DNA from: Nocardioides oleivorans
GTDB taxonomy: Bacteria > Actinomycetota > Actinomycetes > Propionibacteriales > Nocardioidaceae
Length of the DNA stretch: 64,000 nucleotides
Assembly (NCBI RefSeq): GCF_004137255.1
Contig: NZ_SDWT01000004.1
Coordinates: forward strand, 62,001 to 126,000
Reading direction: 5' to 3'
Position numbers and translations under genes: made by a program. This document shows, piece by piece, positions 32,097 to 40,430 of this stretch; position 1 is the first letter of the stretch, and each line of letters begins with the position of its first letter. The notes beneath the pieces were generated by a model. The model was not told the origin of the DNA and searched no databases. It saw only the letters and a program-made list of their open reading frames with translations.

Positions 32097-34868
32097 ATGA
32101 GCGAGCGACCCACCCCGGACCTCGAGATCGTCGAGACGCGCGTCTACCGCGGAGCCAACGTCTGGTCCTACGACAGGTCGATCCACCTCGTGGTCGACCT
32201 CGGCTCGCTCGAGCAGTTCCCCACCAACACGATCCCCGGCTTCACCGACGACCTGGTCGCGATGCTGCCCGGCCTGCGTGAGCACTCCTGCTCGCGCGGT
32301 CGTCGCGGCGGCTTCCTCGAGCGCCTCAACGAGGGCACCTGGCTCGGCCACGTCGCCGAGCACGTCGCGCTGGCGCTCCAGCAGCTCGTCGGGCACGACA
32401 TCCGTCGTGGCAAGACGCGGCAGGTCAAGGGCGAGGTCGGCCGCTACAACATCATCTACGGTTACGTCGACGAGAACGTCGGCCTCTCCGCCGGTCGCCT
32501 CGCGGTCACGCTGGTCAACCACCTGGTCGAGGGCGACCCGGAGTTCGACTGGGAGACCGAGCGCGACGACTTCATCCGTCGCGCCGAGCGCACCGCGTTC
32601 GGGCCTTCGACGCAGGCGATCGTCGACGAGGCGGTCTCGCGCGACATCCCGTGGATCCGGCTCAACCAGTACTCCCTCGTCCAGCTCGGCCAGGGCGTTC
32701 ACGCCAAGCGGATCCGCGCCACGATGACGTCGGAGACGTCGTCGATCGCCGTCGACATCGCCTCCGACAAGGACCTCACCACCAAGCTCCTCGGCGCTGC
32801 CGGCCTCCCGGTGCCCAAGCAGGACAACGTCCGCACCGAGGACGGCGCGGTGACCGCCGCCAGGCGGATCGGCTACCCGGTCGTGCTCAAGCCGCTCGAC
32901 GGCAACCACGGTCGCGGGGTGTGCCTCGACCTGCAGGACGAGGACGACGTACGCGCTGCGTTCCCGATCGCGGCCGAGCAGTCGCGCCGTGGCAACGTCA
33001 TCGTCGAGTCGTTCGTGACCGGCAAGGACTACCGCTGCCTGATCATCGACGGCCGGATGGTCGCGATCGCCGAGCGCGTGCCCGCGTCGGTGACCGGTGA
33101 CGGCACGTCGACGGTGCAGGAGCTGGTCGACCTGACCAACGCCGACCCGCGGCGAGGTGTCGGTCACGAGAAGGTGCTGACCCGGATCAAGGTCGACGAC
33201 GCGGCCGTCGAAGTGCTCGCCGACCAGGACCACACCCTCGACTCGGTCCCGGCCGAGGGCGAGATGGTGAAGCTCGCGCTGACCGGCAACATGTCGACCG
33301 GCGGGATCTCGATCGACCGGACCTTCGAGGCACACCCGGAGAACGTCGAGATCGCCGAGGAGGCCGCGCGCATGGTCGGCCTCGACATCGCCGGCATCGA
33401 CTTCATCTGCCCCGACATCACCCAGCCGGTCCGCGAGACCGGCGGCGCGATCTGCGAGGTCAACGCCGCGCCCGGCTTCCGGATGCACACCCACCCGACG
33501 ATCGGCGAGCCCCAGTTCATCGCAAAGCCGGTGGTCGACATGCTCTTCCCGCCGGGTGCGACGTCGCGGATCCCGATCGTGGCCGTGACCGGCACCAACG
33601 GCAAGACGACCACGAGCCGGATGATCAGCCACATCTTCAAGGGCATGGGCCGCAAGGTCGGGATGACCTCGACCGACGGCGTCGTGATCGACGAGCGGCT
33701 CGTGATCCGGGCCGACGCGTCCGGTCCCCGATCGGCGCGGATGGTCCTGCAGAACCCGCGCGTCGACTTCGCCGTGTTCGAGGTCGCCCGCGGCGGCATC
33801 CTGCGCGAGGGACTCGGCTACGAGCGCAACGACGTCGCCGTCGTGCTCAACGTGCAGCCCGACCACCTCGGCCTGCGGGGCATCGACACCGTCGAGCAGC
33901 TCGCCGACGTGAAGGCCGTGATCGTGGAGGCGGTGCCGCGCGACGGCCACGCCGTGCTCAACGCCGACGACCCGCTGGTGCGCGAGATGCGCCGCAAGTG
34001 CTCGGGCCAGGTGGTGTGGTTCTCGATGGAGGAGCCCGGCAGCGAGGTGCGCGAGATGATCGACGCCCACTGCCGTCGCGGCGGCAAGGCGATCGTGCTC
34101 AACCCCAGCGACCGCGGCGAGATGATGGTCGTCCAGCACGGACGCCGGGAGATGCAGCTGGCGTGGACCCACCTGCTGCCCGCGACGTTCAACGGGCGGG
34201 CCCGGATGAACGTCCAGAACTCGCTCGCCGCAGCCGCTGCCGCCTTCGCGGCCGGGGCACCCCTGCACGACATCCGCCAGGGCCTGCGCACCTTCTCGAC
34301 GAACTACTACCTCTCCCCCGGCCGCCTCAACGAGGTCGAGGTCGACGGCGTCAACGTCATCGTCGACTACTGCCACAACGCACCCGGCATGAAGATGCTC
34401 GGCGACTTCGTCGACCGGGTGGGCGACTCGCTCGAGTCCTCGCACGACCTCGCCCGGCCCTCGCGGATCGGCATCATCGCCACCGCCGGCGACCGGCGCG
34501 ACCAGGACATGGTCGAGCTGGGCCACATCGCGGCCCAGCACTTCGACGTGTGCATCGTCCGGGAGGACGTGGCGCTCCGCGGTCGCGAGCGCGGCGCCAC
34601 CGCTGCGCTGGTGATGGAGGGCGTGCAGGCGGCGATGGCCGAGGGCGCCCGCTGCAAGCAGGCCGAGCTCGTGCTGGAGGAGATCGAGGCAGTGCGCCAC
34701 GCGATGAGCCGCGCCAACCGCGGTGACCTCGTGGTGGTGTGCGTCGACAAGCACGCCGAGGTGATGACCGAGCTGGAGAACTGGTCCGACCAGGCCTACG
34801 CCGGTGCCGGCGCGTCGGCCGAGGCGCCCGCCGCCGATCCCGACTTCATGCCCACGCCGGGGGCCTGA
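32097..34868 (+). CDS. cphA: Cyanophycin synthetase
   Basis: A 923-residue CphA1-type enzyme with all three parts: the N-terminal domain (TRVYRGANVWSYDRSIHLVV, 14-33), ATP-grasp (about 210-485, with VVLKPLDGNHGRGVCLDL and AICEVNAAPGFRMHTHP) and a Mur ligase-like domain from about 490 with AVTGTNGKTTTSRMISHIF. ATP-grasp adds Asp to the poly-Asp backbone and the Mur-like domain attaches Arg to its side chains. The product is a nitrogen, carbon and energy store. The C-terminus ends in an Ala-rich tail. The cupin gene follows with no gap (TGA then GTG). Confidence 0.96.
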   Translation: MSERPTPDLEIVETRVYRGANVWSYDRSIHLVVDLGSLEQFPTNTIPGFTDDLVAMLPGLREHSCSRGRRGGFLERLNEGTWLGHVAEHVALALQQLVGHDIRRGKTRQVKGEVGRYNIIYGYVDENVGLSAGRLAVTLVNHLVEGDPEFDWETERDDFIRRAERTAFGPSTQAIVDEAVSRDIPWIRLNQYSLVQLGQGVHAKRIRATMTSETSSIAVDIASDKDLTTKLLGAAGLPVPKQDNVRTEDGAVTAARRIGYPVVLKPLDGNHGRGVCLDLQDEDDVRAAFPIAAEQSRRGNVIVESFVTGKDYRCLIIDGRMVAIAERVPASVTGDGTSTVQELVDLTNADPRRGVGHEKVLTRIKVDDAAVEVLADQDHTLDSVPAEGEMVKLALTGNMSTGGISIDRTFEAHPENVEIAEEAARMVGLDIAGIDFICPDITQPVRETGGAICEVNAAPGFRMHTHPTIGEPQFIAKPVVDMLFPPGATSRIPIVAVTGTNGKTTTSRMISHIFKGMGRKVGMTSTDGVVIDERLVIRADASGPRSARMVLQNPRVDFAVFEVARGGILREGLGYERNDVAVVLNVQPDHLGLRGIDTVEQLADVKAVIVEAVPRDGHAVLNADDPLVREMRRKCSGQVVWFSMEEPGSEVREMIDAHCRRGGKAIVLNPSDRGEMMVVQHGRREMQLAWTHLLPATFNGRARMNVQNSLAAAAAAFAAGAPLHDIRQGLRTFSTNYYLSPGRLNEVEVDGVNVIVDYCHNAPGMKMLGDFVDRVGDSLESSHDLARPSRIGIIATAGDRRDQDMVELGHIAAQHFDVCIVREDVALRGRERGATAALVMEGVQAAMAEGARCKQAELVLEEIEAVRHAMSRANRGDLVVVCVDKHAEVMTELENWSDQAYAGAGASAEAPAADPDFMPTPGA

Positions 34869-35234
34869 GTGCGGGTCATCGACCTCGCGGACCTGCCCCA
34901 CCGCCCGATCGAGGCGCACGGGAGCCGCGGCTTCTCCGTGGGCGCGTTCGGCCTCGGGGCGGACACCCACCTGGTCGCCGTCGACCTCGCTCCGGGAGGC
35001 GTGATCGGTCGTCACCCGGCGGTGGGGTGCCAGCTGCTGGTCGTGTTCGCCGGCGAGGCCGAGGTCAGTGGCGCCGAGCTGACCGTGCGTCGCATCGGCC
35101 CCGGCCAGGGAGCGGTGTGGGAGCCCGGCGAGGTGCACGAGACCCGCTCCCCCGGTGGCATGACGGCCCTGATCGTCGAGGGCGACCTCGACATCGGTGC
35201 CCCCGGCGAGCAGGTCGACCCCGGCGACGTCTGA
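34869..35234 (+). CDS. Small cupin-like protein
   Basis: A 121-residue single-domain cupin-like beta-barrel: GVIGRHPAVGCQLLVVFAGE provides the first motif with a His, and QGAVWEPGEVHETRSPGGMT the second with a His. The metal-ligand set is incomplete relative to canonical cupins, so it may bind a ligand without metal. It starts directly after the cphA stop and is therefore translated with it. A regulatory or ligand-sensing role in polymer metabolism is inference from position. Confidence 0.75.
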   Translation: MRVIDLADLPHRPIEAHGSRGFSVGAFGLGADTHLVAVDLAPGGVIGRHPAVGCQLLVVFAGEAEVSGAELTVRRIGPGQGAVWEPGEVHETRSPGGMTALIVEGDLDIGAPGEQVDPGDV

Positions 35235-35243
35235 CGCAGGTCG

Positions 35244-36641
35244 TCAGGCGCCGCCGACCGGGGTGTCGACGGGCGCGATCCCCTGCCGGGACGGCGTGCT
35301 GCGCTCACCGAGCAGGGCCACCCCGACGGCGCCAACGAGGGACACGACCGCGGTCACCAGGACGGCCCGGTGCCAGCCGTCGACGAGACCCTGGGCGGTG
35401 ACCGCACCGGCGGGCGCGGCGACGACCGACACCACGGTGACGCCGAGCGCCGACCCGAGGTAGCGCGCGGTGTTGTTGGCGCCGCTCCCGAGGCCCGCCT
35501 GGCCCGGAGGGACGCTCGCCACGCTCTCGCGGCCCATCGCGGCGTTGAGCACGCCCGTCGCCACCCCGGCGAGCAGGAGCCCCGGCACGAACCTCGCCGG
35601 GCCGCTCCCCACGCCGACGCCGAGCACGAGCAGCTGACCGAGGGCGATGACGGCCAGTGCGCCGGACATCCGGGCGCGTCCGCTCCACGCCTCCGGGAGC
35701 CGTCGCGCCCCGAAGGCCGTGACGACGCTCGGCAGCGACCACGCGAGCATCAGCCAGGCGGCCGTCGTCGCCGAGATGTCGAGCGCCGAGCCGACGAAGC
35801 CGGAGACGTACGACATCAACGCGATGATCCCGGCACCGGTGGCGAGCCCGGCGATGTTCACCGCGCGGAAGGCCGGGCGGCCGAGCAGGCCGAGGTCGAG
35901 CATCGGGTGGGTGGAGCGTCCCTCGATGACGACGAAGGCGACGAGCATGCCCACGCCCACGGCCAGCAGCACCAGGGTGACCGGGCGGCCCCACCCGGCA
36001 CGCCCCTCGGTCAGCCCGGCCAGCAGGGCGGCGACCCCGAGCGCCATCAGCACGACACCCGGCACGTCGAGGCGGGCCCGGTGGTCGGAGCGGGACTCGG
36101 GGCACCCCCGTCCGGCGACCGCGAGGGCCAGGCCGGCCGCGCCGAGGACGACGTACACGTCTCGCCAGGAGTGGAGCGAGCTGAGGTAGTTGCCGAGCAA
36201 CGGTCCGATCGCGATGCCTGCGCCGACGCTGGCGCCCCACACCCCGGTGGCCCGACTGCGGGCGACGGGGTCGGGGTGCGCGTGGGCGATCATGCCGAGG
36301 CCGGCCGCGACCACCGCGGCTCCGCCGGCGCCGGCGGCGATCCGGGACGCCACGAAGGCGGTCACGTCGCCCGAGGCCGCCCCCACCAGCGACGCGAGCC
36401 CCAGGAGGAGCGAGCCGAGGACGAACCAGCGCCGTCGTCCGTAGTCGTCGGCCAGGCGGCCGGCGGTCAGCAGGAAGGCACCGAGACCGATGCTCATCGA
36501 GCTCAGCACCCACGTGCCGCCACGATGACCGGCGCCGAGCCCGGCGACCGTCTCGTTGAAGTTGGCCAGCGGCGCGGTGAAGGCGACCAGCACGGCGACG
36601 GTGCCGAGGGAGGCGGTCGCGAGGGTGCGGCGTGGCGACAC
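35244..36641 (-). CDS. MFS drug-efflux-type transporter (DHA2-like)
   Basis: A 465-residue major facilitator with about 14 helices. Seen: LANFNETVAGLGAGHRGGTW in helix 1, GRLADDYGRRRWFVLGSLLL (motif A region) and RIAAGAGGAAVVAAGLGMIA and GVWGASVGAGIAIGPLLGNY (motif C-like, gxxxGPxxG). It most likely exports a toxic compound by proton antiport. GTG 36641 has a strong AAAGGAGCG ribosome site. It is divergent from an HxlR regulator with an inverted repeat between, so it is probably the regulator's target. Confidence 0.92.
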   Translation of the reverse strand: MSPRRTLATASLGTVAVLVAFTAPLANFNETVAGLGAGHRGGTWVLSSMSIGLGAFLLTAGRLADDYGRRRWFVLGSLLLGLASLVGAASGDVTAFVASRIAAGAGGAAVVAAGLGMIAHAHPDPVARSRATGVWGASVGAGIAIGPLLGNYLSSLHSWRDVYVVLGAAGLALAVAGRGCPESRSDHRARLDVPGVVLMALGVAALLAGLTEGRAGWGRPVTLVLLAVGVGMLVAFVVIEGRSTHPMLDLGLLGRPAFRAVNIAGLATGAGIIALMSYVSGFVGSALDISATTAAWLMLAWSLPSVVTAFGARRLPEAWSGRARMSGALAVIALGQLLVLGVGVGSGPARFVPGLLLAGVATGVLNAAMGRESVASVPPGQAGLGSGANNTARYLGSALGVTVVSVVAAPAGAVTAQGLVDGWHRAVLVTAVVSLVGAVGVALLGERSTPSRQGIAPVDTPVGGA

Positions 36642-36651
36642 GGTCGCTCCT

Positions 36652-36674
36652 TTTGGTTCGATGAACAGACCAAA
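36652..36674. promoter_or_regulatory. Operator-like inverted repeats between MFS and HxlR genes
   Basis: TTTGGT (36652-36657) and ACCAAA (36669-36674) are arms of an 11-nt-spaced repeat; inside it GTTCGATGAAC (36656-36666) is a second dyad. The site overlaps the MFS leader and lies just upstream of the HxlR -10-like hexamer, so one regulator dimer could control both genes. Confidence 0.6.
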
Positions 36675-36680
36675 GCACGA

Positions 36681-36686
36681 TAGCAT
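36681..36686 (+). promoter_or_regulatory. -10-like TAGCAT for the HxlR gene
   Basis: TAGCAT ends 6 nt before ATG 36693. Confidence 0.55.
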
Positions 36687-36692
36687 CGCCCC

Positions 36693-37217
36693 ATGGCACT
36701 CGGCACCGACTATCCGCGGCAGGACTGCGGCATCGCCCGATCGCTCGAGCTGGTCGGCGAGCGCTGGACCCTGCTGATCCTGCGCGACTGCTTCCTGGGG
36801 GTCCGCCGGTTCTCCGACCTCCAGGCCCACCTCGACGTGTCGCGAGGAGTCCTGGCGGCCCGGCTCGACGCGCTGGTCGGCGCCGGGCTGCTGGTGCGGG
36901 TCGGCGAGGGACATGCGTCCTACGAGCTCACTGCCGACGCCCTCGACCTCTGGCCGGTCCTGCACGGCCTGGCCCAGTGGGGTGATCGCCGGACCAGCCC
37001 CGGCCGCCCCCGGCGCACGTTCCACCACCTCGCGGACGGCGGCGACTGCGGCGTGATCGGCGCCGACGGCCGGTGCACGACCTGCGACTCCGCCCCGCGA
37101 CCGGGCGACATCGAGACCCGTCCCGGGCCGGGCGCCGACCGGACCCTGCGCGACGACCCGGTGTCGCGGGCCCTGCGTGAGCCGCACCGCTTGCTGGAGC
37201 CGCTCGTCACGCGCTGA
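36693..37217 (+). CDS. HxlR family winged-helix regulator
   Basis: A 174-residue HxlR protein. The signature DCGIARSLELVGERWTLLIL is present with the conserved Cys13-equivalent (QDCGIA), then RRFSDLQAHLDVSRGVLAAR for the recognition helix and AGLLVRVGEGHASYELTADA for the wing. HxlR proteins use that Cys to sense electrophiles or oxidants. An additional C-terminal part of about 70 residues has a CxxC-like DGRCTTCDSAP. It probably represses itself and the divergent MFS pump in response to a toxic compound. Its 3' end is 5 bp from the convergent methyltransferase gene. Confidence 0.93.
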   Translation: MALGTDYPRQDCGIARSLELVGERWTLLILRDCFLGVRRFSDLQAHLDVSRGVLAARLDALVGAGLLVRVGEGHASYELTADALDLWPVLHGLAQWGDRRTSPGRPRRTFHHLADGGDCGVIGADGRCTTCDSAPRPGDIETRPGPGADRTLRDDPVSRALREPHRLLEPLVTR

Positions 37218-37222
37218 CCCGC

Positions 37223-37897
37223 TCAGGCGTCGCGCGTCCAGACGACGAGCTCGTCGACCGCGTCACTGCCGTCACCCTCGCGGTGGAAGGCGACGACGTC
37301 GCCGGTGGCGACCTGCCTGAGGCCGTACGTCGCTGCGCGTCGCGCGACCTCCGCCCGCTCGAACCGCTGCACGCGATGGCCCCCGCGCACCACGCTGACC
37401 TCGTGGGCCTGGACGGTCGGGCCCGGGAGGATCGGCTCGTGGCTGGCCAGCAGGTGCCCTCCGGGAGCCAGGCGGGTCGCAGCCCGCTCGAGCACCTCGA
37501 ACATGTCGGGCACCAGCTCGAGCACCCCGACGACCACGATCAGGTCCCACTCGCCCGGAGCGTCGCGCAGGAAGTCAGCGGCGTCCGCGACGACGTGCTC
37601 GGCCGAGGGGAACGCCCGCCTGGCCTCCTCGATCATGGCGGGCGACACGTCGACGAGGGTCAGGTCGGCGGCCGGGTAGGACGCACCGAGCATCCGCGCG
37701 GTCTGGCCGGTGCCCGCACCGAGGTCGAGCACGCGACGCGGGGCGAGGCCCAGCGGAGCGAGCAGCGCCGCGGCTGCCAGGTTGGCACTCCACCCCACGC
37801 GCACCGCCCACCCGTCGTACTCAGGCGCAAGCCAGTCGTAGAAGCCCGCCCAGCCGGCAGCGGCGTCGCGTCCCTCGTCATCGGTCGCCGCGCTCAC
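37223..37897 (-). CDS. Class I SAM-dependent methyltransferase
   Basis: A 224-residue Rossmann methyltransferase. Motif I is RVLDLGAGTGQTARML, the motif II acidic residue lies in LTLVDVSPAMIEEARRAF, and the later strand WDLIVVVGVLELVPDMFEVL is motif IV. No substrate domain is recognisable. GTG 37897 overlaps the stop of the CphA-like Mur ligase gene by 4 bp (GTGA), so the two are co-translated and could act on the same product; this is the best clue to its role. Confidence 0.88.
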   Translation of the reverse strand: MSAATDDEGRDAAAGWAGFYDWLAPEYDGWAVRVGWSANLAAAALLAPLGLAPRRVLDLGAGTGQTARMLGASYPAADLTLVDVSPAMIEEARRAFPSAEHVVADAADFLRDAPGEWDLIVVVGVLELVPDMFEVLERAATRLAPGGHLLASHEPILPGPTVQAHEVSVVRGGHRVQRFERAEVARRAATYGLRQVATGDVVAFHREGDGSDAVDELVVWTRDA

Positions 37898-39585
37898 GAG
37901 GACGCCGCCCGCACCTTCTGCGACAGCACCTCGGGCGTGTCGGCGGTGCCCCCGCGCGCAGCGATCCAGTCGTAGGCCTGCTGGCGCTCCGCGTGGCACA
38001 TCAGCCCGACCACGTCACCGGGCTGGGCGCGCGCGACGAGCGCCGCCAGGCACTCGACCTCGGTCTCGAACGTGTCGATGTCGGTGACGCCGACGCGCGC
38101 GGCGCCCGCCCGCAGCAGGTCATCGATCTCCTTCATCGTGCGGCCCCGGAGGTAGTGCGCCTTGTGGCCGATCGCCACCACGTCGCTGCCCTTGGCCCCG
38201 ATCTCGCCGAGGGCATCGATGAGCTCGTCCGTGCGGTCGCCCACGGCCCCGAGGCCGAGCAGCAGGCGGGAACCGGGACGGCGTACGCCCCCCATGATCT
38301 CGAGCAGCGCCTCCAGACCGGCCTCGTTGTGCGCCAGGTCCATCACGACCGAGATCTCCCCCGGCAGCGAGAAGAAGTTCATCCGGCCCGGGTTGTGCTC
38401 GGCGTCGGGACGGAACGACGTCAGGCCCGCGACGACGTCCGCGCGCTCGAGCCCGATGGCGAGCGCGGCGGACGCGGCAGCCAGCGCGTTCTCGATGTTG
38501 AAGCGGGAGAGGCCGGCGAGCGTCATCGGGACGTCGACGAGCTCGACCAGCGGGTCGGGGTCGGCGCCGGGGCGCAGCACGGTGATCCAGCCGTCGATGA
38601 CCGTCGTGGCGCGGCCGCCGCCGTGGCCGAGCACCTCGCGCACGGCGGGAGAGTCAGGGTCGCGGCTGAAGATCCACGGCTGGGCGCTGATGACCGAGCG
38701 CATCGCCAGCACCCGCGGGTCGTCGCCGTTGAGCACCGCCCAGCCGTCCCGCCTGGTGATGCGCGGGACCACCGACTTCACCTCGGCGAGCTGGTCGACG
38801 GTGTCGATGCCCTGCATGCCGAGGTGGTCGGCGGTCACGTTGGTGACCACCGAGACGTCGTTGCGGGTGATCCCGATGCCCTTGAGCAGGATGCCGCCGC
38901 GCGCGGTCTCGGTGACGGCGAGCTGGACACCCTCCAGCCCGAGCGCACGTCCGGCGCCGGACGGCCCGGAGTAGTCGCCGGCCTCGACGAGGACGCCGTC
39001 GCGGTAGATGCCGTCGGTGTTCGACCAGCCGACCACCAGGCCGCTGGTGCGCGCGATGTGCGCGACCATCCGGCTGGTCGTGGTCTTGCCGTTGGTGCCG
39101 GTCACCGCGACGACGGGGATGCTCGGCACGATCGTTGTGGGTCGCTCGCCCTGCGGGGCGGCGGACACCTCCTCGGCGGCGCGGCTCACCGCGGCCTCGA
39201 CGTCAGGTGCGGGGAGCGCGTCGAGTGCGTGCGCGACGGCCTCCCCCAGCGCCCGCGCGCGGCCCCGGTTGCGCCACGGGAAGGCGACCACGAGCACGTC
39301 CGCGTCCGAGGTGGGGCGCACCCGCACGGCGAGCCGCTTCGTGCCCGCCTCGGCGGCGATCGCCCGGACCAGCCGCTCGACCGCACGCAGCGCGAACCGC
39401 TGGCGGAAGCCGGACCCGGCCGCGCCGGGCCGCGTCGTGCGCAGCGAGATCCGCCGCGCGAACCGCAGCACCGACTCGTCGTCGGCCTCGGTGATCGTCG
39501 AGACGTCGAGCGTCAGCTTCACCGCGGCGCGCGGGAAGTAGAGGTTGGGTCCTTCGAGGATCCGGAGCTCGACGAGTGAGGTCAC
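37894..39585 (-). CDS. CphA-like Mur ligase without ATP-grasp domain
   Basis: A 563-residue protein with a cyanophycin-synthetase-like N-terminus (LRILEGPNLYFPRAAVKLTL) joined after about 150 residues to a Mur ligase domain: VVAVTGTNGKTTTSRMVAHI (159-178), NVTADHLGMQGIDTVDQLAE, SRFNIENALAAASAALAIGL and VVMDLAHNEAGLEALLEIMG. The ATP-grasp module of about 270 residues that CphA has between these parts is absent. It is expected to form an amide or peptide bond with ATP, but it cannot extend a poly-Asp backbone alone. TAGTTT ends 6 nt before GTG 39585, so it has its own promoter although fabI ends 31 bp upstream. Confidence 0.85.
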   Translation of the reverse strand: MTSLVELRILEGPNLYFPRAAVKLTLDVSTITEADDESVLRFARRISLRTTRPGAAGSGFRQRFALRAVERLVRAIAAEAGTKRLAVRVRPTSDADVLVVAFPWRNRGRARALGEAVAHALDALPAPDVEAAVSRAAEEVSAAPQGERPTTIVPSIPVVAVTGTNGKTTTSRMVAHIARTSGLVVGWSNTDGIYRDGVLVEAGDYSGPSGAGRALGLEGVQLAVTETARGGILLKGIGITRNDVSVVTNVTADHLGMQGIDTVDQLAEVKSVVPRITRRDGWAVLNGDDPRVLAMRSVISAQPWIFSRDPDSPAVREVLGHGGGRATTVIDGWITVLRPGADPDPLVELVDVPMTLAGLSRFNIENALAAASAALAIGLERADVVAGLTSFRPDAEHNPGRMNFFSLPGEISVVMDLAHNEAGLEALLEIMGGVRRPGSRLLLGLGAVGDRTDELIDALGEIGAKGSDVVAIGHKAHYLRGRTMKEIDDLLRAGAARVGVTDIDTFETEVECLAALVARAQPGDVVGLMCHAERQQAYDWIAARGGTADTPEVLSQKVRAASS

Positions 39586-39591
39586 CCGGCG

Positions 39592-39597
39592 AAACTA
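39592..39597 (-). promoter_or_regulatory. -10-like TAGTTT for the Mur ligase-like gene
   Basis: TAGTTT ends 6 nt before GTG 39585. Confidence 0.5.
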
Positions 39598-39616
39598 CCG
39601 AAGACCTGGACCCGGG

Positions 39617-40387
39617 CTACAGCCCCATGGCGTGGAAGCCGCCGTCGACGTGGACGATCTCCCCGGTGGTGGCCGGGAAGAAGTCGCTCAGCAGGGCGCA
39701 TACGGCCTGGGCGGTCGGGGTGTGGTCCGACTCGTCCCACCCCAGGGGCGCGCGGTCCTTCCACGACGTCTCGAGCTCCTCGAAGCCGGGGATCGCCTTC
39801 GCAGCCAGGGTCTTCAGCGGACCGGCCGAGACCAGGTTGCAGCGGATCCCCTCGGGACCCAGGTCGCGCGCGACGTAGCGCGAGGTGTTCTCCAGCGCGG
39901 CCTTGGCCACGCCCATCCAGTCGTACGCCGGCCACGCGGTGGTCGCGTCGAACGTGAGGCCGACGATCGAGCTGCCGCGCGAGAGCAGCGGCCGCGTCGC
40001 GACGGCCAGCGACTTCAGGGAGTACGCCGACACCTGCACGGCCTGCGCCACGTCCTCCCACGGGCCGTCCATGAACTTGCCGCCGAGCAGCGTCTCGGGG
40101 TTGCCGTAGGCGATGGAGTGGACGACACCGTCGAGGCCGTCGACGTGCTCGCGCACCTGGTCGGCGAGGCCGGCGAGGTGCGCCTCGTCCGTCACGTCGA
40201 GCTCGAGCACCGGCGGCTCCTGCGGCAGCCGCTTGGCGATCCGCCGGGTGATGCCGAGTGCGCGGCCGAAGTTGGAGATCAGCACCGTGGCGCCCTGCTC
40301 CTGGGCGACGCGGGCGGTCGCGAAACCGATCGAGCTGTCCATCGTGACACCGGCGACGAGGATGCGCTTGCCGTCGAGGATTCCCAT
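39617..40387 (-). CDS. fabI: Enoyl-ACP reductase (FabI/InhA-like)
   Basis: NADH-dependent reductase that completes each fatty acid elongation cycle, 256 residues. The FabI-type cofactor loop is AGVTMDSSIGFATARVAQEQ, and the active-site Tyr-x6-Lys is YDWMGVAKAALE as in FabI and InhA. It lies 43 bp downstream of fabG, the same fabG-inhA order as in mycobacteria, and is the class of enzyme inhibited by triclosan or activated isoniazid. SD GAAGGGAC precedes ATG 40387. Confidence 0.94.
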   Translation of the reverse strand: MGILDGKRILVAGVTMDSSIGFATARVAQEQGATVLISNFGRALGITRRIAKRLPQEPPVLELDVTDEAHLAGLADQVREHVDGLDGVVHSIAYGNPETLLGGKFMDGPWEDVAQAVQVSAYSLKSLAVATRPLLSRGSSIVGLTFDATTAWPAYDWMGVAKAALENTSRYVARDLGPEGIRCNLVSAGPLKTLAAKAIPGFEELETSWKDRAPLGWDESDHTPTAQAVCALLSDFFPATTGEIVHVDGGFHAMGL

Positions 40388-40430
40388 GGTGTGTGTCCCT
40401 TCGCTGTGCGGTCGGAAGTCAGGAGGTGGG

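Noticed and set aside
31809..35138. Open frame of 1,109 codons antisense to cphB-cphA-cupin
   Set aside because: Rich in His, Asp, Arg and Gly without any domain; it mirrors codon bias of the true genes on the other strand.
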